Positions 1 through 4,974 of a stretch of DNA of 7,343 bases are shown one piece after another. The notes beneath the pieces were generated by a model, which saw only the letters and a list, made by a program, of their open reading frames with translations, did not search any database and was not told the DNA's origin. Each line of letters starts with the position of its first letter. Position 1 is the stretch's first letter. The position numbers and the translations under genes were made by a program. The DNA comes from an uncultured Pseudomonadales bacterium. GTDB taxonomy: Bacteria > Pseudomonadota > Gammaproteobacteria > Pseudomonadales > Pseudohongiellaceae. The stretch spans positions 1 to 7,343 of the forward strand of contig CALKDE010000072.1 of NCBI GenBank assembly GCA_938082955.1, in the 5' to 3' direction.

Positions 1-128
1 ACGGTACCGGCAGGATAAGTAGCAAATAGTACGTCACAATTCTCAGCGGACAGTTTTCTCGCATCGAATCGGCCGCTGAACTTCGGGAGATTGCAGATTA
101 GGTCAGGGTAGTAATCAGATAAGGGCAT
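1..128 (-). CDS. Partial cupin-like protein, N-terminal 42 residues only
   Basis: An open minus-strand frame begins at an ATG (complement of 126-128) and runs off the left edge without a stop, giving 42 codons plus two bases. The visible protein starts MPLSDYYPDL, then has a GRFDARKLSAENCDVLFATY stretch and ends in PAGT. From memory, a 'GRFDA.KL ... VLFA.YPAGT' pattern precedes the metal-binding HxH motif in small single-domain cupins; that motif would lie outside the window, so metal binding cannot be checked. There is no signal peptide, so a cytoplasmic protein is likely. The upstream Shine-Dalgarno is weak (TGGAAA, about 6 bases before the ATG). The gene diverges from the amine oxidase operon and could share control through the common intergenic region. 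It is confidently coding in style, but the family call is moderate and the function unknown. Confidence 0.55.
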   Translation of the reverse strand, partial: MPLSDYYPDLICNLPKFSGRFDARKLSAENCDVLFATYPAGT

Positions 129-179
129 GAGAGTTTCCAGTTTTGATATCAAGGAATATGCAATTTTGTAAATAGAGAG

Positions 180-198
180 AGCAACTTTGATAGTTGCT
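180..198. promoter_or_regulatory. Perfect 7-bp inverted repeat, candidate operator
   Basis: AGCAACT and AGTTGCT form an exact inverted repeat with a 5-base TTGAT spacer. The two arms are centred about 10-12 bases apart, close to one helical turn, as expected for a dimeric helix-turn-helix regulator. It lies 51 bases before the start of the cupin-like gene and about 310 bases before the operon start, so it fits control of the cupin gene better. There is no T-run on either side, so it is not a rho-independent terminator. The regulator is unknown, and a palindrome of this size can occur by chance. Confidence 0.35.
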
Positions 199-382
199 TG
201 CAGACTGATCTCAATATCTAGACTGCGACCAACATACCAAGGACCCAAATCTCCATCAGCCTCTCTAGATTATACGTAAGAATTCCGCTGAGCATAGCAG
301 CCTTAGGTTGGTTCGTATTTTCGCTGGACGCCCCGAGTAATGAGTGTATTGTGGCATTCATTCACCAATCTGAAATGGTGCG

Positions 383-411
383 TTGTTTTGAGCTACAAAG
401 ACGTCTATTTT
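383..411 (+). promoter_or_regulatory. Candidate sigma70 promoter for the amine oxidase operon
   Basis: TTGTTT (383-388) and TATTTT (406-411) are separated by exactly 17 bases. They match the -35 and -10 consensus at 3 and 4 of 6 positions. Transcription would start near 418, leaving a leader of about 90 bases before the GTG start at 508. An alternative weak pair is TTGCTA (418-423) with TTTATT (442-447), 18 bases apart. This is a weak candidate in an AT-rich stretch, where such matches are common. Confidence 0.28.
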
Positions 412-497
412 ATGACTTTGCTACATTGTCGAACATCTTTATTTATTTAATCCGATCTGACGGCCATCAAGTCAATGTCCAGGTCGATACCATCTCT

Positions 498-502
498 GGA
501 GG
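498..502 (+). promoter_or_regulatory. Ribosome binding site that selects the GTG start at 508
   Basis: GGAGG sits 5 bases before an in-frame GTG at 508-510. The upstream ATG at 475 has no comparable purine-rich site, so this sequence favours the shorter protein, which places the twin-arginine motif six residues after the initiator as is usual for Tat signals. Confidence 0.7.
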
Positions 503-507
503 TAGGC

Positions 508-2076
508 GTGTCCAAGCAAGTTACACGTAGAGAGTTTCTAAATTTATTAGGAGCCGCCGGCGGGACCGCGGCAGCGCTTAAAGCTGGCTCGGCACTGGGC
601 CTGCTCCCGCATACAGCGCAGGCCGCCACCTTGGACCTGCGTGCAGCTAATCCGGCGAATCGTAAGGTTGCTATCCTAGGTGCAGGTCTGTCGGGTCTCA
701 CCGTTGCCTATGAGCTTAGTAAGGTTGGCTACGAGTGCACGATATTGGAATCCTCACATCGACCGGGTGGCAGAATTTTCACCGTACGCCACGGTGACTT
801 GATCGATGAAATTGGCAACCGCCAATATTGTGAATTCGACGACGAGCCGCACATGTACTTCAATGCCGGTGCGGCCCGTATTCCAAGTACTCACAGAAAC
901 CTGCTGGCCTACTGCAAAGAACTGGAGATCGATCTCGAAGTATTCATCAACGAGAACAAGACGTCCTATTTACAAGACCCAGCGTTACTTGATGGAAAGC
1001 CGATCCGCAATATCGACTACACAACTCATACGCGAGGGTTTCTGGCGGAATTATTGGCGAAGTCACTCTCTGCCGGAGAAATGGACCAGCCCTTTACCGA
1101 CCCAGAAGCGGAAACCCTGATAAGCTTGATTCGCTCTTTCGGGGACCTAAACGAGGACAATCTCTATAAGGGGAGTTTACGTGCAGGCTATGCGTCTGGT
1201 GGATTCTTAGAGCACGGTGCTCAGAAAGATATCATTGCCATGAGGGACCTTTTGAAAACGCAGATGGGGCGCCAGTTCCTGAATGCTAACGAGGGCGATA
1301 CTGGGCCTATGCTGTTTCAAGCCGTGGGTGGCATGGACAAGATCATCGAGGGTTTCACCAACCATGTAGGTCATCAGATTCACTATCGTTCGATGGTGAA
1401 TGCTGTCGAAGTCAAAGATGACGGAATCGACATAGCTTACGATCAGGATGGCACGCGTCATTTGCTACAGGCTGATTTCTGCTTCAATTGCATACCGAGT
1501 CATATCATGACTGGTATAACCAACAATTTCCCAACGCAATATGTGGATGCGCTTAAGTATATTCGTCGCGGAACAGCTTATAAGGCTGCCTTTCAAGCAA
1601 AGGAACGTTTCTGGGAGAAAGAAGATATCTACGGCGGTATCAGTTGGATGAATAATCCTAGTAAACAGATCTGGTATCCGAGCGCTGGCATGCACAAACA
1701 AAAGGGCATAATGCTGGGGGCCTACGACTACGGCGACGGCGAGCTACACACCGCCATGACTCAGGAGCAGCGTATAGAGGCTCACCTCACTGATGGCGAG
1801 AAGATTCACCCTAACTACCGTAATCAGGTTGAGAAACCTATCACTATCGCCTGGCATCGCATGAATCACATGCTGGGCTGTTCTGCACGATGGCAGCGTG
1901 ATCGTAACGGCTGGACCCATGAGGAAGAAGAGTTGTACCACGCGCTACAGCAGCCAGTTAACGGTCGCCACTATATGATCGGTGATCAGGTCAGCATGCA
2001 TTCAGCATGGCAAGAGAGTGCCGTGATGTCGGCGCAGTGGGCGATGGCTGATTTGAATCAGCGATTGATGGCGTAG
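508..2076 (+). CDS. Tat-exported FAD-dependent L-amino acid oxidase/dehydrogenase (flavin amine oxidase family)
   Basis: This 522-residue flavoenzyme probably oxidises the alpha-amino group of an L-amino acid to an imino acid. I chose GTG 508 because GGAGG precedes it; ATG 475 would add 11 residues. The N-terminus has a Tat signal (TRREFLNLL, twin Arg at residues 7-8), a hydrophobic stretch and a TAQA cleavage region near residue 39, so a folded FAD protein is exported. Residues 54-89 carry the dinucleotide-binding GAGLSG (58-63), the ribose-binding Glu (81) and the GGR motif (87-89). GAARIP (121-126) puts Arg124 where snake-venom L-amino acid oxidase has Arg90, which binds the substrate carboxylate. 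IWYPS (388-392) matches the region of its Tyr372. The C-terminal FAD segment GDQVSMHSAWQESAV (492-506) has the conserved Trp (501). These equivalences are recalled, not aligned by program. It is the first gene of the operon, 27 bases before a cytochrome c gene, so it may pass electrons to that protein rather than to oxygen. The exact substrate is unknown. Confidence 0.85.
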   Translation: MSKQVTRREFLNLLGAAGGTAAALKAGSALGLLPHTAQAATLDLRAANPANRKVAILGAGLSGLTVAYELSKVGYECTILESSHRPGGRIFTVRHGDLIDEIGNRQYCEFDDEPHMYFNAGAARIPSTHRNLLAYCKELEIDLEVFINENKTSYLQDPALLDGKPIRNIDYTTHTRGFLAELLAKSLSAGEMDQPFTDPEAETLISLIRSFGDLNEDNLYKGSLRAGYASGGFLEHGAQKDIIAMRDLLKTQMGRQFLNANEGDTGPMLFQAVGGMDKIIEGFTNHVGHQIHYRSMVNAVEVKDDGIDIAYDQDGTRHLLQADFCFNCIPSHIMTGITNNFPTQYVDALKYIRRGTAYKAAFQAKERFWEKEDIYGGISWMNNPSKQIWYPSAGMHKQKGIMLGAYDYGDGELHTAMTQEQRIEAHLTDGEKIHPNYRNQVEKPITIAWHRMNHMLGCSARWQRDRNGWTHEEEELYHALQQPVNGRHYMIGDQVSMHSAWQESAVMSAQWAMADLNQRLMA

Positions 2077-2103
2077 CTAATCAAGATTTGGAGAAATAAA
2101 AGT

Positions 2104-2724
2104 ATGTTGAAGACATTTCTGGCATTTGGTCTTTGCATGGCTTGTATTGGAGGCACTAGCGCGGCGGAACCGGAGCGCGAACCGTTCGACGATCGCTATT
2201 GCACAACTTGTCATGGCACAGACGGCCGCGGCAACGAAGGCGTGCAGGCTCCTCGGCTTGCTGGAATGGAACCGTGGTACCTGAGGCGACAATTGGAAAA
2301 CTTCCGCGCCGATATTCGTGGTGTACACGCTGAAGATAGAGAAGGTATCGCCATGCGCCCCATGGCAACGAAACTGACCGATGAATCGATCGATGACATC
2401 CTCGGCTGGATATCCAGTTGGGACTACATACCGGCAGAAGCAACAATAAAGGGCGGCGACCCCCTACGCGGACGAGGCCTGTACAGTGCTTGTGCTGTCT
2501 GTCATGGGGCAGATGCGACGGGCAATGAGAGCCTCGGCGCACCCGCCTTGGTCGGACAGAATGACTGGTATCTCGTCACCCAGCTGAAGAACTTCCTAGC
2601 TGGGTACCGAGGCGCGCACCCGAATGATACCTATGGCGCACAGATGCGCACCATGGTGAGCACTCTGCGCAATGAGGCAGGCATACTCAATGTAGTGAGT
2701 TACATCAACACGCTTTCCCGTTAG
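2104..2724 (+). CDS. Secreted diheme cytochrome c, c4-like tandem class I domains
   Basis: This 206-residue protein has a Sec signal peptide (cleavage probably after TSA at residue 20) and two haem-binding sites, CTTCH (33-37) and CAVCH (130-134). The halves are an internal duplication: each runs from the haem site through APxLxG, a WYL..QL.NF segment and an MRxM motif (84-87 and 181-184). The Met-to-His distances are identical in both halves, so one Met of each pair is probably the axial haem ligand. Length and two-domain layout resemble cytochrome c4, a periplasmic electron carrier that feeds terminal oxidases. The ATG at 2104 follows GGAGA (2090-2094). Position directly after the flavin amine oxidase suggests it is that enzyme's electron acceptor, by analogy with NicA2 and its cytochrome. 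It could also be a general respiratory carrier. Confidence 0.87.
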   Translation: MLKTFLAFGLCMACIGGTSAAEPEREPFDDRYCTTCHGTDGRGNEGVQAPRLAGMEPWYLRRQLENFRADIRGVHAEDREGIAMRPMATKLTDESIDDILGWISSWDYIPAEATIKGGDPLRGRGLYSACAVCHGADATGNESLGAPALVGQNDWYLVTQLKNFLAGYRGAHPNDTYGAQMRTMVSTLRNEAGILNVVSYINTLSR

Positions 2725-2755
2725 ACTAAGCGCTGCCATCCAAAGGAGCTGACAT

Positions 2756-4144
2756 ATGCCCATTATCGCGATAGTAAACCTGATTCTCTTTACGGCCTTA
2801 GTGAGCCTGCTTTACCAGTTCTCTAAAAATGAAGCGTTTACGCTTTCTCGCCGCGTGCTCATGGGTCTCATTGGCGGCATTGTGTTCGGATTCTATCTGC
2901 AGCTAGCGTTCGGCGCGAACCCTGCGGTCATGGATGCCACACTAGAGTGGACAAATGTAATCGCGAACGGCTACGTCGCCTTGCTGCGAATGATGATCAT
3001 GCCGCTTATTCTAATCACCATGATCGCCGCCGTTCTGAAGGTAGAAGAGATTAAGTCGCTAGGCAAGATTGGTGGCACGGTGGTCGGAACGTTGATGGTA
3101 ACCACTGTAATCGCCGCGCTTATCGGCATCATGATGGCTACAGTATTCCAATTGAATGCGGAGGATCTAGTTGGCGGTGCCACAGAGATGGCGCGGGCAG
3201 AAGTATTGCAAGTAAGACAGGGTAGTATTGCCGACCTGAGCTTTGCCGAAACTCTCGTTAGTTTCGTTCCCAGTAACATCTTTTCGGACCTAGCTGGACA
3301 GCGCAGCATGTCTATCATTGGTGTTGTGGTTTTCGGCCTTATTTTTGGTATCGCCGCGTTGTTGGTGGCAGAAGATAACGCCGAGCAGGGCTCGCGCATC
3401 CGTAGCGCAGTTGACACATTGCAGGCGATAATCATGCGCCTTGTTAAGCTCGTTATTGCGCTGACTCCTTACGGTGTACTGGCCTTGATGACTCGTGTGA
3501 TAGCGACGTCCGATGGCAATGCCATCATGAACTTGATTAGCTTTGTAATCGCATCTTATATAGCTATCGCCCTTATGTTCACAGTACACGCTGTGATCAT
3601 CATTGGCTTGGGCGCGAACATTAAAACCTATTTCCAAAAAGTGTGGCCGGTTCTCACGTTTGCATTCGTCACGCGCAGTTCCGCTGCAACTATTCCTCTG
3701 ACGATTCGCGCACAGATAGAAGAACTCAATGTACCCGCACCGATTGCCAACATCGCCGCTTCGTTCGGTGCGACGATAGGACAGAACGGCTGCGCTGGAA
3801 TCTACCCAGCAATGCTCGCGGTGATGGTCGCGCCTACGATGGGTGTAGATATCGATCTCAATTTCATAATTAGCCTGCTGTTAATAATCGCGATCGGTTC
3901 ATTCGGTATCGCAGGCGTCGGCGGTGGTGCGACCAATGCGGCTTTGGTAGTCTTTTCCGCGATGGGATTTCCGGTGACTATCGTCGCACTGTTAATTTCT
4001 ATCGAGCCTTTAATAGATATGGCGCGTACTGCATTGAATGTGAACGGAGCGATAACAACAGGAATGATCACTACCCGCATATTAGGCGACAAGGACGCTG
4101 CCAGAGAGGCGACGAGGCCTGAGGCAGAGTTACAAAAATCATAA
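2756..4144 (+). CDS. TcyP-like dicarboxylate/amino acid:cation symporter (DAACS family)
   Basis: This 462-residue inner-membrane carrier resembles E. coli TcyP (YdjN, L-cystine importer) along its whole length as I recall it, including the opening segment, FGATIGQNGCAG and IDMARTALNVNG. Family landmarks are the serine-rich HP1 tip TRSSAA (306-311), the TM7 segment with QNGCA (343-347) where glutamate carriers have NMDGT, the glycine-rich HP2 loop GIAGVGGGAT (384-393) and TM8 with Asp421, Arg424 and Asn428, matching Asp394, Arg397 and Asn401 of GltPh. The GltPh sodium ligand Asp405 is Ala432 here. The start is secure: AAAGGAG (2742-2748) lies 7 bases before the ATG. It is the third gene of the operon, 31 bases after the cytochrome. 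It may import the amino acid substrate, the 2-oxo acid product or cystine. Family is certain, substrate is not, so I leave the symbol blank. Confidence 0.9.
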   Translation: MPIIAIVNLILFTALVSLLYQFSKNEAFTLSRRVLMGLIGGIVFGFYLQLAFGANPAVMDATLEWTNVIANGYVALLRMMIMPLILITMIAAVLKVEEIKSLGKIGGTVVGTLMVTTVIAALIGIMMATVFQLNAEDLVGGATEMARAEVLQVRQGSIADLSFAETLVSFVPSNIFSDLAGQRSMSIIGVVVFGLIFGIAALLVAEDNAEQGSRIRSAVDTLQAIIMRLVKLVIALTPYGVLALMTRVIATSDGNAIMNLISFVIASYIAIALMFTVHAVIIIGLGANIKTYFQKVWPVLTFAFVTRSSAATIPLTIRAQIEELNVPAPIANIAASFGATIGQNGCAGIYPAMLAVMVAPTMGVDIDLNFIISLLLIIAIGSFGIAGVGGGATNAALVVFSAMGFPVTIVALLISIEPLIDMARTALNVNGAITTGMITTRILGDKDAAREATRPEAELQKS

Positions 4145-4184
4145 GTAAGCGTTAGTTTTATTAAGAATAGAGGAACAAAAAATA

Positions 4185-4673
4185 ATGATTAAATTTAAGA
4201 AGTCACTCACTGCGATTTCCATAGCAGCATCACTTGCCGTAGTCCTGGGCATTGCTGCCGTTTCCAGTGCCGCAGAAATTGTACGTACTGGCGAGGGCAG
4301 AAACTTCTACAATAATATTATGATTCCAGCTGGTGCCGAGACCTTATACCTCAGTGGTTCCGGTGCGCAGGAACAAGCTGACGGCACCTGGGGCGATATG
4401 GAGCAGCAGACAATCGACACGTTTGGTCGATTCCAAGAAACGCTAGAGGCGCAGGGCTGGTCTTTAGAAGATATCGTACAGGTACGCGCGTTCGCCGTAT
4501 CCGGTGCCGATGGAGAATTGGACTTCGCCGGTTTTAATGCAGGTTATCAGCAGTTCTTTGGTAGCGAGAAAAATGCAATGAAGCCAGTTCGCTCTTTCGT
4601 AGAGATTGCAGGCCTAGTCGTCCCCGGCTGGCTAATTGAGATCGAGATTCGCGCAGCAAGAATGCCTGACTAA
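4185..4673 (+). CDS. Exported Rid (YjgF/YER057c/UK114) family protein, putative imine deaminase
   Basis: This 162-residue protein is a Sec signal peptide (basic MIKFKK, hydrophobic core, cleavage near VSSAA at 26-30) followed by one Rid domain. RidA hydrolyses 2-imino or 2-amino-acrylate acids, such as those made by amino acid oxidases or PLP enzymes, to 2-oxo acid and ammonia. PVRSFVEIA (134-142) aligns with PARSCVEVA of E. coli RidA, so Arg136 matches the catalytic Arg105 that binds the carboxylate. IEIE (151-154) puts Glu152 at Glu120. The cysteine after that Arg is Phe138, and I see no match to Tyr17, so it is not an archetypal RidA and activity is unproven. Most characterised Rid proteins are cytoplasmic or organellar; the export signal is unusual and puts it with the flavoenzyme. 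AGAGGA (4169-4174) precedes the ATG by 10 bases. It is the last gene of the operon. Confidence 0.83.
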   Translation: MIKFKKSLTAISIAASLAVVLGIAAVSSAAEIVRTGEGRNFYNNIMIPAGAETLYLSGSGAQEQADGTWGDMEQQTIDTFGRFQETLEAQGWSLEDIVQVRAFAVSGADGELDFAGFNAGYQQFFGSEKNAMKPVRSFVEIAGLVVPGWLIEIEIRAARMPD

Positions 4674-4715
4674 GAAAATTTCTCGCTAAGGCTAGAGAAT
4701 TAGCGGCAAATATTG

Positions 4716-4758
4716 AAAGGCCGGTGTGATATTAATTCATCACGCTGGCCTTTTTATT
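4716..4758 (+). terminator. Rho-independent terminator of the four-gene operon
   Basis: The arms 4716-4730 (AAAGGCCGGTGTGAT) and 4739-4753 (ATCACGCTGGCCTTT) pair over 15 positions with two G-U wobbles, around an 8-base AT-rich loop. A T-rich tail continues to 4758. It lies 42 bases after the Rid stop codon and fixes the 3' end of the operon. The A-rich 5' edge also gives some T-run on the minus strand, so it may work both ways. Confidence 0.92.
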
Positions 4759-4875
4759 GCCTGTCCATACGAGCATGCATTATTCCTAGTCGCCTGACAG
4801 TCGGCAACGCGTTACCACAGCTGAAAAAAGTGTAGCCTATAGCGGTCCACACAGGATCTGAATAGCCATCTTTTG

Positions 4876-4884
4876 TGGTATAAA
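4876..4884 (+). promoter_or_regulatory. Extended -10 promoter candidate for the amidase gene
   Basis: TGGTATAAA matches the extended -10 form TGnTATAAT at all but the last base. No good -35 is seen 17 bases upstream (ATCTGA), which extended -10 promoters tolerate. Transcription would begin near 4891, giving a leader of about 84 bases before the ATG at 4975. This start would exclude any longer protein that needs much upstream sequence. Confidence 0.45.
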
Positions 4885-4974
4885 AATTGACGAAAGGTGG
4901 GCAGTGGTTATTCACTCTTCATTCACATACACTTTCTGTACGCTTACTTCCTTCCCTTTCTATCGGAGCGCACT

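Larger units (their letters stand above)
129..507. other. Divergent intergenic region between the cupin-like gene and the amine oxidase operon
   Basis: No convincing gene lies in these roughly 380 bases. The region is more AT-rich than its neighbours and must hold the promoters for both divergent genes. It contains a 19-base palindrome (180-198), a sigma70-like candidate for the operon (383-411), a perfect TATAAT on the minus strand (complement of 269-274) with no matching -35, and a weak inverted repeat CACCA/TGGTG (363-367 and 376-380). No terminator-like hairpin with a T-run is visible, which fits a region between two divergently transcribed genes. Confidence 0.6.
4674..4974. other. Spacer between operon terminator and amidase gene
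   Basis: These 301 bases hold no credible gene. They contain a small inverted repeat just past the Rid stop codon (CGCTAA 4684-4689 and TTAGCG 4700-4705), the strong terminator at 4716-4758, and a promoter candidate at 4876-4884. An in-frame GTG at 4897 would extend the amidase upstream but has no Shine-Dalgarno and would bury the signal peptide. I see nothing else between 4760 and 4870. Confidence 0.6.

Noticed and set aside
269..274. Perfect TATAAT on the minus strand
   Set aside because: There is no -35 match at 16-18 bases and no TG for an extended -10, and it would give a leader of about 130 bases for the cupin-like gene. It may be chance in AT-rich DNA.
363..380. Inverted repeat CACCA / TGGTG upstream of the operon
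   Set aside because: Only five base pairs with an 8-base loop and no T-run; expected by chance.
340..450. A 36-codon plus-strand frame (ATG 340, TAA 448) just upstream of the operon
   Set aside because: It has no good ribosome binding site and lies over both promoter candidates. Its composition looks like random AT-rich sequence, and it has no run of one codon as in an attenuator leader.
2156..2542. Antisense open frame (128 codons) across the cytochrome gene
   Set aside because: The sense strand carries two haem sites and an internal duplication; the antisense product is Arg/His-rich with no family resemblance.
2971..3435. Long antisense open frame (154 codons) inside the symporter gene
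   Set aside because: It lies wholly opposite a gene with full-length family similarity, and its product has no recognisable motifs. Such frames are common opposite genes with this codon use.
4684..4705. Small inverted repeat CGCTAA / TTAGCG after the Rid stop codon as a second terminator
   Set aside because: Six base pairs with a 10-base loop and no T-run; the strong terminator lies just downstream. It may be a minor RNA hairpin at most.
4897..4974. Upstream GTG extension of the amidase by 26 residues
   Set aside because: There is no Shine-Dalgarno before 4897, it lies almost at the predicted transcription start, and it would place extra residues before a clean signal peptide.
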